The notes under the pieces: model-generated
What the model saw: only the letters and a program-made list of their open reading frames with translations
The model's database searches: none
What the model was told of the DNA's origin: nothing
Shown here: piece by piece, positions 1 to 10,600 of the stretch
Layout of the letters: each line of letters opens with the position of its first letter
Numbering within the stretch: position 1 is the stretch's first letter
DNA from: Argentina anserina
Taxonomy: Eukaryota; Streptophyta; Magnoliopsida; Rosales; Rosaceae
DNA: 64,000 nt
Assembly: GCF_933775445.1 (NCBI RefSeq)
Contig: NW_026089419.1
Coordinates: 744,001 to 808,000 of the forward strand
Direction: 5' to 3'
Translations under genes and position numbers: made by a program

Positions 1-2068
1 TCTCATAGATATAGTGCGGCATTACATTAATAGATGCACCTAAGTCTAACATTATCTTTTCAAATGTCATGTTTCCGATTGTACACGGGATAGAAAAACT
101 CCCTGGATCCTTAAGCTTAGGTGGTAGCTTCTTTTGGAGCACGGCAGAAACCGTGTCACTCATTGTAACAACCTCCTTCTCTCGAGTCATCCTCTTGTTG
201 GTGCACAATTCTTTCAAGAACTTAGCATACTTAGGATTTTGTTGTATGCATTCAATAAGAGGCATGTTCACTTCCACCTTCTTGAAGATGTCGAGCATGG
301 CTTGATCAGAGTCATCCTTCTTTTGCTTTGCGAATCTACTAGGGAAGGGAACACGAGGAAGATCATTAGTTGAAATCAAACCACTAGAGTTAGGATCCTT
401 ACCTTTGTCATGCACGGCATGATCTTCTTTTGGTAGAGGCACGGCATCATTGGCTTTAGAGGAGGCAGGGTCCTTCTCTAAGTCTTTGGCATTGAAACTC
501 TCGGTCTCTAGTCCTCTAGAAGGCACGGCCTTCTTGTGTTGCTGCAATGGAGCATCCAAGGTCCTCCCACTTCGTGTCACCATGGCCTTCACATTCGGAT
601 TAGGCTCAGTTTGGCTCGGCAACTTCCCTCCTTCATGGATCTTGCCCATGAAATCGATCACTTGTCCCATCTGCTTCTTAAGCTCGGTTATATCCTTAGA
701 ACGAGCTTGTTGACCTGTAACTAAAGCTTGAGTAGCAGAGTTTAGATTTTGTTGCCCTTGAGCAAGAGACTTCAAAAGTTCATCATAGTTAGGTGAAGAT
801 GCATTATTCGAACCATGAACATTAGAGTTAAAGGGAGCAGAACCTTGAGGTACCTGAGGCCTCACAAACAAACCTAAAGGACGAGGTCCTTGACCTTGAG
901 CATTGGATGGTTGAGCATTGTTGCTCCAACGAAAATTTGGATGATCTCTAAGTCCAGGGTTGTATGTGTTCGAATATGGATCATACCTAGGCCTTTGTTG
1001 CCCCATAAAGTTCAACTCTTCTTCAGTCATTGCACCATTTGGACAATTGTCAGTCGTGTGATCCTTGAAAGAACAAATGCCACATGCTTGAGGGTTGATG
1101 CTCGAACCATTGAATGCCTTGACTAACACGTCAAGCTTCCTTTCTAAAGTCGCCATCTGATTCCTTGCATCAACATCATACACCCCACGGCTCTTGCTTC
1201 CTCTCTTCTCCTTGGAACTAAATTGGCGATTGTTGTCAGCCAAGTCATCAATCAAGGTGTAAGCTTCTTGACCGGTTTTGTTCATGAATGTGCAGCCACA
1301 TGCCGAGTCCACCATGCTCTTATTGGTGGTGTCGAGTCCTTCATAGAAGAATTGCACCAAGTCATCCAACGAAATACCATGGTGAGGACACTTCCTTTGT
1401 AGTTCCTGAAATTCTTCCCAAGCCTCATAGAGTGAATCACCATCTTTTTGAGTGAAGTTCTGAATCTCCCTCCTAAGTCTTTTCGTGAGTTGAGCAGGGA
1501 AGAATTGCTTCAAGAACCTCCTAGTCATCTCGTCCCATGTAGTGATGATTCCTGCAGGCAAAGAATATAACCAACGTTTAGCATCATCCTTAAGGGTAAA
1601 TGGAAACAAAAGCAACCTCAAGCCTTCTTGAGACAGGTGATGAATCGATTGGAGCTTGCAAATGTCCAAGAACTCCCTAAGGTGAACATTAGGGTCTTCC
1701 ATTGATGAACCAGAGTACTTAGGCAGCTGCCCAAGCAATTGAACAGGAATGGAGAAGTTAGCTTCATCAGGTGGAGTGAAAGCAATGCATGAGGGTGATT
1801 CCGGGGTGGTAGGAATGAATGCATTCTTGAGTGCCATTGGAGCACCAACAGGGATTATGTCACGGTCCGCAATTGTGTCTAAGTCTGAATTGAAGACGAA
1901 GGGAAAGGACAGATCTTTCTCTTCTTCTGATCTAGGTGAAGAGTTTAAGATTGAATTGCTTGGAGATGTTTCGAAATTCAAAGGTCTACTTATGAAAGAG
2001 TTGTTTAAATCTCTGAGTGCTTGAATTCGATCCTTGAGCTCTTGTGTCTTCTTAGAAAATTCGGACAT
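1..2068 (-). CDS. gag-pol: Retrotransposon Gag-protease polyprotein, N-terminal part (partial, runs off left edge)
   Basis: The frame has 689 codons from ATG 2068-2066 to base 1 without a stop. Residues 1-60 are polar. A Retrotrans_gag (PF03732-type) capsid region spans about 120-250, with KRWLYSLPAG around W166, LKQFFPAQLTKRLRREI, SLYEAWEEF, CPHHGIS and FFYEGLD ending at D246; MNKT and AYTLIDDLADN follow. A CX2CX4HX4C zinc knuckle for RNA binding lies at C329, C332, H337 and C342. A low-complexity Q/N/P-rich linker follows, then TRSGR (498-502), PFPSRF (574-579), KFLKELCTNKR (C622) and the retropepsin motif D675-LGAS, followed by INVMP. Gag would form the cytoplasmic particle and the protease would process it. 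The frame is open back to 2230 (TGA at 2233-2231), so ATGs at 2119 and 2155 are alternative starts; I chose 2068 because the polar, helical N-terminus begins there. No frameshift is needed between Gag and protease. The frame is intact, which suggests a young copy. Confidence 0.92.
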   Translation of the reverse strand, partial: MSEFSKKTQELKDRIQALRDLNNSFISRPLNFETSPSNSILNSSPRSEEEKDLSFPFVFNSDLDTIADRDIIPVGAPMALKNAFIPTTPESPSCIAFTPPDEANFSIPVQLLGQLPKYSGSSMEDPNVHLREFLDICKLQSIHHLSQEGLRLLLFPFTLKDDAKRWLYSLPAGIITTWDEMTRRFLKQFFPAQLTKRLRREIQNFTQKDGDSLYEAWEEFQELQRKCPHHGISLDDLVQFFYEGLDTTNKSMVDSACGCTFMNKTGQEAYTLIDDLADNNRQFSSKEKRGSKSRGVYDVDARNQMATLERKLDVLVKAFNGSSINPQACGICSFKDHTTDNCPNGAMTEEELNFMGQQRPRYDPYSNTYNPGLRDHPNFRWSNNAQPSNAQGQGPRPLGLFVRPQVPQGSAPFNSNVHGSNNASSPNYDELLKSLAQGQQNLNSATQALVTGQQARSKDITELKKQMGQVIDFMGKIHEGGKLPSQTEPNPNVKAMVTRSGRTLDAPLQQHKKAVPSRGLETESFNAKDLEKDPASSKANDAVPLPKEDHAVHDKGKDPNSSGLISTNDLPRVPFPSRFAKQKKDDSDQAMLDIFKKVEVNMPLIECIQQNPKYAKFLKELCTNKRMTREKEVVTMSDTVSAVLQKKLPPKLKDPGSFSIPCTIGNMTFEKIMLDLGASINVMPHYIYE

Positions 2069-2818
2069 GCATAGTACCTGTTTATATGAAAGGTAACGAG
2101 TTAGCCATGAAGAATACATAATGGATACATAAAATTCGTGCCTTCCCTTAGTCATACACGCACACTTAAGGGGAAGGACACGGCAACTATGTTGTTTACA
2201 AAGAGTTAGTTCTTTACGTTTTACAAAAGTTCATACAATTCACAAGTTCTTTTTGCCATTTCAATGGTTGAATGATCGATTGATTCTAAGTTGTAAATCA
2301 AGGTGGACGTGCGGCCTAAGTATGGATGCCTAGACACAAGATCAAGTCTTTGTTTCAGAAGGCCTTTAGCTCAATTAGAGATAGTGAACATGGTAGGACT
2401 CATTTGTTGAACTACGGAGAGCGAACTCCCTATCGACTCCATCACCGAGATGTATGTCAGTCAGTAGTTCTCTGAGATCCAATTTTGGTCCCATGCACCA
2501 GAGTAATAAAAGAGCGTGCCCCTTACTCAGCTGGACTTAACCTCATGTGTTAGACAAAACTCCAAGTGTTAATAAAAGTCGCCCTCGACCTCATGCAAAC
2601 TCGAGAGCTAGCATGAAGGGTTAAGGCTAATATTAACAAAAGGGACTTTACCTATTCCGTTCGATTTACAACCTACAACAATCATTCACTCGAGCACCAA
2701 AACAACAACCTAAGATACATTACTATATGTTACACGAAATAAGAATAAGATTGAGAATATACAAATATACAATATTCACAATGAATTCGTAGTAAAAGTT
2801 AGGGATCCATCTCTAATG
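2069..2818 (-). other. Retrotransposon 5' untranslated leader
   Basis: This is the stretch between the primer binding site and the gag start. It has no long frame of its own, except that the gag frame stays open up to 2230, with in-frame ATGs at 2119 and 2155. It would carry packaging and dimerisation signals, but none can be recognised by eye. A weak internal duplication is visible around 2505-2605 (AATAAAAG and ACCTCATG each occur twice, about 70 bases apart). A leader of about 750 bp is ordinary for large plant Ty3/gypsy elements. Confidence 0.75.
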
Positions 2819-2838
2819 GATCCCCAGCAACGGCGCCA
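2819..2838 (-). promoter_or_regulatory. Primer binding site, tRNA-Asp
   Basis: The minus strand reads TGGCGCCGTTGCTGGGGA followed by TC. This pairs with the 3' end of plant tRNA-Asp(GTC), which ends GATCCCCGGCAACGGCGCCA: 19 of 20 bases match. The one difference (base 2826) replaces a G-C pair with a G-U wobble, so priming should still be possible. It lies two bases inside the proposed LTR end, the normal place for minus-strand DNA priming. tRNA-Asp priming is typical of Athila-type elements. Confidence 0.9.
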
Positions 2839-2840
2839 TT

Positions 2841-4405
2841 TGATGAGTTCTCGATTACTCGACATCAATATTTAACCCTGAACACATCATAGTAGTATAA
2901 AGCAAGAGGGTATCGTTCACAAACCGGGGATCCAGCCAGGGCTTAGGATCACAATACTTACATGAATTCATAAAGGGTTTAAGGTTTGATATAGATTTTG
3001 GATTGAATCATAAAAACAGTAAATTAAACCTAAACTAATATATACATGTGATCAACCAACTAACACATAAACAATCACCAAAACAACTCACATGGAGGGA
3101 ATCGAACTAAGTTCTACAACTTCTTATTGAATCATGCCGAGACATATATTGAGCAACCATGGATGGATCATGCATTTAGGGTTCTAAGCAGTAACCTAAA
3201 AACATAGACACTTAATACATTCGATCAAAACCAAGCAGCCATAATCGAAATTCTAACATGTTCATCTATCATGTAATTCCAAAGCCATGCACATTGAATG
3301 CATCAAGTATGTCACTTACTTAACCAACAACCATGCAATTCGAAAATCACATAAACAAGAATAAACATGTTCTAAACATAAGTCTTTAATCTAACAACCT
3401 AAATATCATGCTACAAGCATAGTCATAACACTTAGAAATCGAAAATTGATCATACATACATTCGGCAGAAACCAAAAACAGAAATTCATAAAACCAAAAC
3501 ATAATTTTCGAATCCTCTATATAAATTGAATCAAGTAGCTATTTCATAGACAAAATTGATACAAGATTACTCTAAACAAATCGCAAGCTTCATCCAAGCA
3601 CAAGAATAAAACCAAAACCGAAATTAAACAAGAGTGAATCATGGTTACACTTTATAAATCAAGCAATCCACAAGTGTAGCCGAGACTTCTATGGATGAAA
3701 CCTCCTTCACAAGCGTGTTTGAAGGCTATTGATAGGTGGGGAATGATGGAATCGGTTTTAGGATTTCTTGGAATGGTGAAGGATGAATTCGGCAGAGCTA
3801 TGGCTGTGTTTGTGTATAGGCTGATGATGTTGCTGAATGGAGAGGCCGGCCTCTATATATAGAGGTCTAGGAAGCCTTCTTGCCGTGCCATAAGGAGATA
3901 GAATCCAATTGGGAAACTGAAATCCTCTTTGTTATGGATTTGATTTATGTACTCCATATCCAACTTGATGTAGGAAACCAAGTCCAATAGGGAGATCTCT
4001 TTAAGGGCTGCACGGCAATCTCTTGGTCCAACTAGGAGTAGCTAGGCCGGCCTCCTCTTCTCCTTCTTCAACTTGGATATGATTTCCTTGTTCAACTAGG
4101 AATGCAACTCGGCAACTCTCCTTTCTTTCCAAATATGATTTGTCTTTCCTGAAAAGAAATCGTCGATTAAGGAATAGGAAAGAATGAAAATAGGAAAGTA
4201 GAGTCCTAGTTGAGTAAGGAATCCTAGCTCAATCAAGAGTTCTAACACTTAGCACAATTTCATCATCAAATCATCTAGAATCGAAATAGCTCTACTTTAA
4301 ACATACATATGACAAATATGAACCTAAAACAACTAAATAAGAAGTAACAAAGCATAAGAATAGGGCATATAAACATTAAGAACGTCACACTTTGTGCTCC
4401 TATCA
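2841..4405 (-). mobile_element. 5' long terminal repeat (LTR)
   Basis: On the minus strand the LTR starts TGATAGGAGC at 4405 and ends GAGAACTCATCA at 2841, giving the TG...CA ends of LTRs with a 4-bp inverted terminal match (TGAT/ATCA). The inner edge is fixed by the primer binding site two bases away; the outer edge by the abrupt switch to satellite at 4406. The length of about 1565 bp suits an Athila-type element. With the TATA box at about 3858, U3 is about 580 bp and R plus U5 about 980 bp. No gene is visible inside it. The second LTR is outside the window, so the borders rest on termini and context and not on a comparison of two LTRs. Confidence 0.85.
3850..3865 (-). promoter_or_regulatory. 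LTR TATA box inside a 16-bp palindrome
   Basis: CCTCTATATATAGAGG is a perfect 16-bp palindrome centred on TATATATA, the best core promoter in the LTR. On the minus strand, transcription would start about 25-35 bases downstream, around 3820-3830, marking the U3/R border. A second palindrome, GAGGCCGGCCTC (3842-3853), overlaps its downstream side. The position inside an LTR makes it a likely promoter; the start site is an estimate. Confidence 0.7.
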
Positions 4406-4410
4406 ATACT
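4406..4410. repeat. Predicted target-site duplication (right copy)
   Basis: The satellite resumes at 4406 with ATACTCAAACGAG. Intact monomers read AAAG directly before ATACT, so integration split the monomer there. Ty3/gypsy integrases usually leave a 5-bp duplication, here expected to be ATACT. The left copy is outside the window, so this is a prediction. Confidence 0.55.
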
Positions 4411-7400
4411 CAAACGAGAAATGAAAAGATACACAATTGGAATAGTAAAGATACGCAAACGATGTAAAGATACACAATTGGAAAGAAACACACTCCCACA
4501 CTTGCAAAACTCTCAAATACAATAGAAACTCGCATCAGAAGCCTTACAGAAAGATACTCAAACGAGAAATGAAAAGATACACAATTGGAATAGTAAAGAT
4601 ACGCAAACGATGTAAAGATACACAATTGGAATAGTAAAGATACGCAAACGATGTAAAGATACTCAGTTTGAAAGAAAAACACTCCCACACTTGCAAAACT
4701 CTCAAATTCAATAGAAACTCGCATCTGAAAGCCTTACAGAAAGATACTCAAACGAGAAATGAAAAGATACACAATTGGAATAGTAAAGATACGCAAACGA
4801 TGTAAAGATACACAATTGGAATAGTAAAGATACGCAAACGATGTAAAGATACTCAGTTTGAAAGAAACACACTCCCACACTTGCAAAACTATCAAATTCA
4901 ATAAAAACTCGCATCAGAAGCCTTACAGAAAGATACTCAAACGAGAAATGAAAAGATACACAATTGGAATAGTAAAGATACGCAAACGATGTAAAGATAC
5001 ACAATTGGAATAGTAAAGATACGCAAACGATGTAAAGATACTCAGTTTGAAAGAAACACACTCCCACACTTGCAAAACTCTCAAATACAATAGAAACTCG
5101 CATCAGAAGCCTTACAGAAAGATACTCAAACGAGAAATGAAAAGATACACAATTGGAATAGTAAACATACGCAAACGATGTAAAGATACACAATTGGAAT
5201 AGTAAAGATACGCAAACGATGTAAAGATACTCAGTTTGAAAGAAACACACTCCAACACTTGCAAAACTCTCAAATACAATAGAAACTCGCATCAGAAGCA
5301 TTACAGAAAGATACTCAAACGAGAAATGAAAATATACACAATGGGAATAGTAAAGATACGCAAACGATGTAAAGATACACAATTGGAATAGTAAACATAC
5401 GCAAACGATGTAAAGATACTCAGTTTGAAAGAAACACACTCCCACACTTGCAAAACTCTCAAATTCAATAGAAACTCGCATCTGAAAGCCTTACAGAAAG
5501 ATACTCAAACGAGAAATGAAAAGATACACAATTGGAATAGTAAAGATACGCAAACGATGTAAAGATACTCAGTTTGAAAGAAACACACTCCCACACTTGC
5601 AAAACTCTCAAATTCAATAGAAACTCGCATCTGAAAGCCTTACCGAAAGATACTCAAATGAGAAATGAAAAGATACACAATTGGAATAGTAAAGATACGC
5701 AAACGATGTAAAGATACACAATTGGAAAAGTAAAGATACGCAAACGATGTAAAGATACTCAGTTTGAAAGAAACACACTCCCACACTTGCAAAACTCTCA
5801 AATTCAATAGAAACTCGCATCAGAAGCCTTACAGAAAGATACTCAAACGAGAAATGAAAAGATACACAATTGGAATAGTAAAGATACGCAAACGATGTAA
5901 AGATACACAGTTTGAAAGAAACACACTCCCACACTTGCAAAACTCTCAAATACAAAAGAAACTCGCATCAGAAGCGTTACAGAAAGATACTCAAACGAGA
6001 AATAAAAAGATACACAATTGAAATAGTAAAGATACGCAAACGACGTAAAGATACTCAGTTTGAAAGAAACACACTCCCACACTTGCAAAACTCTCAAATA
6101 CAATAGAAACTCGCATCAGAAGCCTTACAGAAAGATACTCAAACGAGAAATGAAAAGATACACAATTGGAATAGTAAAGATACGCAAACGATGTAAAGAT
6201 ACACAATTGGAATAGTAAAGATACGCAAACGATGTAAAGATACTCAGTTTGAAAGAAACACACTCCCACACTTGCAAAACTCTCAAATTCAATAGAAACT
6301 CGCATCCGAAAGCCTTACAGAAAGATACTCAAACGAGAAATTAAAAGATACACAATTGGAATAGTAAAGATACGCAAACGATGTAAAGATACACAATTGG
6401 AATAGTAAAGATACGCAAACGATGTAAAGATACACAATTGGAATAGTAAAGATACGCAAACGATGTAAAGATACTCAGTTTGAAAGAAACACACTCCCAC
6501 ACTTGCAAAACTCTCAAATTCAATAGAAACTCGCATCCGAAAGCCTTACAGAAAGATACTCAAATGAGAAATTAAAAGATACACAATTGGAATAGTAAAG
6601 ATACGCAACCGATGTAAAGATACACAATTGGAATAGTAAAGATACGCAAACGATGTAAAGATACTCAGTTTGAAAGAAACACACTCCCACACTTGCAAAA
6701 CTCTCAAATACAATAGAAACTCGCATCAGAAGCCTTACAGAAAGATACTCAAACGAGAAATGAAAAGATACACAATTGGAATAGTAAAGATACGCAAACG
6801 ATGTAAAGATACACAATTGGAATAGTAAAGATACGCAAACGACGTAAAGATACTCAGTTTGGAAGAAACAGACTCCCACACTTGCAAAACTCTCAAATAC
6901 AATAGAAACTCGGATCCGAAAGCCTTACAGAAAGATACTCAAACGAGAAATGAAAAGATACACAATTGGAATAGTAAAGATACGCAAACGATGTAAAGAT
7001 ACACAATTGGAATAGTAAAGATACGCAAACGATGTAAAGATACTCAGTTTGAAAGAAACACACTCCCACACTTGCAAAACTCTCAAATTCAATAGAAACT
7101 CGCATCTGAAAGCCTTACAGAAAGATACTCAAACGAGAAATGAAAAGATACACAATTGGAATAGTAAAGATACGCAAACGATGTAAAGATACACAATTGG
7201 AATAGTAAAGATACGCAAACGATGTAAAGATACTCAGTTTGAAAGAAACACACTCCCACACTTGCAAAACTCTCAAATACAATAGAAACTCGCATCAGAA
7301 GCCTTACAGAAAGATACTCAAACGAGAAATGAAAAGATACACAATTGGAATAGTAAATATACGCAAACGATGTAAAGATACACAATCGGAATAGTAAAGA

Positions 7401-7600
7401 TACTCAGTTTGAAAGAAAAACACTCCCACACTTGCAAAACTCTCAAATTCGATAGAAACTCGCATCAGAAGCCTTACAGAAAGATACTCAAACGAGAAAT
7501 GAAAAGATACACAATTGGAATAGTAAAGATACGCAAATGATGGAAAGATACTCAGTTTGAATGAAACACACTCCCACACTTGCAAAACTCTCAAATTCAA
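4406..7600 (+). repeat. Array section 1: irregular 148/189/190/230-bp monomers at the insertion edge
   Basis: Mostly two-module monomers (189, or 190 with CATCTGAAAGCC), with one-module (148) and occasional three-module (230) forms, for example around 6345-6470. I find no higher-order period repeated more than locally. The first monomer (4406-4553) is a 148-bp form with an abnormal sixth segment. Private substitutions are frequent here, suggesting less recent homogenisation than further right. Confidence 0.8.
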
Positions 7601-10600
7601 TAGAAACTCGCATCCGGAAGCCTTACAGAAAGATACTCAAACGAGAAATGAAAAGATACACAATTGGAATAGTAAAGATACGCAAACGATGTAAAGATAC
7701 ACAATTGGAATAGTAAAGATACGAAAACGATATAAAGATACTCAATTTGGAAGAAACACACTCCCATACTTGCAAAACTCTCAAATACAATAGAAACTCG
7801 CATCAGAAGCCTTACAGAAAGATACTCAAACGAGAAATGAAAAGATACACAATTGGAATAGTAAAGATACGCAAACGATGTAAAGATACACAATTGGAAT
7901 AGTAAAGATACGCAAACGATGTAAAGATACACAATTGGAATAGTAAAGATACGCAAACGATGTAAAGATACTCAGTTTGAAAGAAACACACTCCCACACT
8001 TGCAAAACTCTCCAATTCAATAGAAACTCGCATCAGAAGCCTTAAAGAAAGATACTCAAACGAGAAATGAAAAGATACACAATTGGAATAGTAAAGATAC
8101 GCAAACGATGTAAAGATACACAATTGGAATAGTAAAGATACGCAAACGTTGTAAAGATACTCAGTTTGGAAGAAACACACTCCCACACTTGCAAAACTCT
8201 CAAATACAATAGAAACTCGCATCTGAAAGCCTTACAGAAAGATACTCAAACGAGAAATGAAAAGATACACAATTGGAATAGTAAAGATACGCAAACGATG
8301 TAAAGATACTCAGTTTGAATGAAACACACTCCCACACTTGCAAAACTCTCAAATTCAATAGAAACTCGCATCCGGAAGCCTTACAGAAAGATACTCAAAC
8401 GAGAAATGAAAAGATACACAATTGGAATAGTAAATATACGCAAACGATGTAAAGATACACAATTGGAATAGTAAAGATACGCAAACGATGTAAAGATACT
8501 CAGTTTGGAAGAAACACACTCCCATACTTGCAAAACTCTCAAATACAATAGAAACTCGCATCAGAAGCCTTACAGAAAGATACTCAAACGAGAAATGAAA
8601 AGATACACAATTGGAATAGTAAAGATACGCAAACGATGTAAAGATACACAATTGGAATAGTAAAGATACGCAAACGATGTAAAGATACTCAGTTTGAAAG
8701 AAACACACTCCCACACTTGCAAAACTCTCAAATTCAATAGAAACTCGCATCAGAAGCCTTACAGAAAGATACTCAAACGAGAAATGAAAAGATACACAAT
8801 TGGAATAGTAAAGATACGCAAACGATATAAAGATACACAATTGGAATAGTAAAGATACGCAAACGATGTAAAGATACACAATTGGAATAGTAAAGATACG
8901 CAAACGATGTAAAGATACTCAGTTTGAAAGAAACACACTCCCACACTTGCAAAACTCTCAAATACAATAGAAACTCGCATCAGAAGCCTTACAGAAAGAT
9001 ACTCAAACGAGAAATGAAAAGATACACAATTGGAATAGTAAAGATACGCAAACGATGTAAAGATACACAATTGGAATAGTAAAGATACGCAAACGATGTA
9101 AAGATACACAATTGGAATAGTAAAGATACGCAAACGATGTAAAGATACTCAGTTTGAAAGAAACACACTCCCACACTTGCAAAACTCTCAAATACAATAG
9201 AAACTCGCATCATAAGACTTACAGAAAGATACTCAAACGAGAAATGAAAAGATACACAATTGGAATAGTAAAGATACGCAAACGATGTAAAGATACACAA
9301 TTGGAATAGTAAAGATACGCAAACGATGTAAAGATACTCAGTTTGAAAGAAACACACTCCCACACTTGCAAAACTCTCAAATTCAATAGAAACTCGCATC
9401 AGAAGCCTTACAGAAAGATACTCAAACGAGAAATGAAAAGATACACAATTGGAATAGTAAAGATACGCAAACGATGTAAAGATACACAATTGGAATAGTA
9501 AACATACGCAGACGATGTAAAGATACTCAGTTTAAAAGAAACACACTCCCACACTTGCAAAACTCTCAAATTCAATAGAAACTCGCATCAGAAAGCCTTA
9601 CAGAAAGATACTCAAACGAGAAATGAAACGATACACAATTGGAATATTAAAGATACGCAAACGAGGTAAAGATACACAATTGGAATAGTAAAGATACGCA
9701 AACGATGTAAAGATACTCAGTTTGAAAGAAACACACTCCCACACTTGCAAAACTCTCAAATTCAATAGAAACTCGCATCTGAAAGCCTTACAGAAAGATA
9801 CTCAAACGAGAAATTTAAAGATACACAATTGGAATAGTAAAGATACGCAAACGATGTAAAGATACACAATTGGAATAGTAAAGATACGCAAACGATGTAA
9901 AGATACTCAGTTTGAAAGAAACACACTCCCACACTTGCAAAACTCTCAAATACAATAGAAACTCGCATCTGAAAGCCTTACAGAAAGATACTCAAACGAG
10001 AAATGAAAAGATACACAATTGGAATAGTAAAGATACGCAAACGATGTAAAGATACACAATTGGAATAGTAAAGATACGCAAACGACGTAAAGATACTCCG
10101 TTTGGAAGAAACACACTCCCACACTTGCAAAACTCTCAAATACAATAGAAACTCGCATCCGAAAGCCTTACAGAAAGATACTCAAACGAGAAATGAAAAG
10201 ATACACAATTGGAATAGTAAAGATACGCAAACGATGTAAAGATACACAATGGGAATAGTAAAGATACGCAAACGATGTAAAGATACTTAGTTTGAAAGAA
10301 ACACACCTCCACACTTGCAAAACTCTCAAATACAATAGAAACTCGCATCAGAAGCCTTACAGAAAGATACTCAAACGAGAAATGAAAAGATACACAATTG
10401 GAATAGTAAATATACGCAAACGATGTAAAGATACACAATCGGAATAGTAAAGATACGCAAACGATGTAAAGATACTCAGTTTGAAAGAAACACACTCCCA
10501 CACTTGCAAAACTCTCAAATTCAATAGAAACTCGCATCAGAAGCCTTACACAAAGATACTCAAATGAGAAATAAAAAGATACACAATTGGAATAGTAAAG

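Larger units (their letters stand above)
1..4405 (-). mobile_element. Athila-like Ty3/gypsy LTR retrotransposon, 5' part
   Basis: Seen, in minus-strand order: an LTR with TGAT/ATCA ends (4405-2841), two spacer bases, a tRNA-Asp primer binding site, a leader of about 750 bp, and an open gag-protease frame that runs off the left edge. This is the 5' end of an LTR retrotransposon. Ty3/gypsy is supported by the Retrotrans_gag domain, the CCHC knuckle and a DLGAS protease directly downstream in the same frame. The Athila lineage is suggested by the gag type (CPHHG and MNKT motifs, TRSGR before the protease), the long LTR and the tRNA-Asp primer. Reverse transcriptase, RNase H, integrase, polypurine tract and the 3' LTR are outside the window, so completeness and insertion age cannot be judged. 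Superfamily is close to certain; lineage is probable. Confidence 0.9.

Noticed and set aside
69..2024. Short plus-strand frames at 69-305, 134-373, 450-713, 536-724, 890-1126 and 1749-2024, and a minus-strand frame at 1618-1848 in another register
   Set aside because: All lie inside the gag-pol frame on the minus strand, which has clear domains and motifs. These are shadows.
2069..2818. A separate small gene in the leader
   Set aside because: No frame of useful length with a recognisable motif; the only extended opening is the upstream continuation of the gag frame.
3171..3190. Telomere-like TTTAGGG in the LTR
   Set aside because: A single heptamer with no tandem neighbour; expected by chance in AT-rich DNA.
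120..4030. Recurring GCACGGC word in gag, leader and LTR (near 140, 412, 437, 523, 2180, 4012; its complement near 3886)
   Set aside because: In gag it mostly encodes Ala-Val in different contexts, and flanking bases differ. No spacing or structure suggests a binding-site array.
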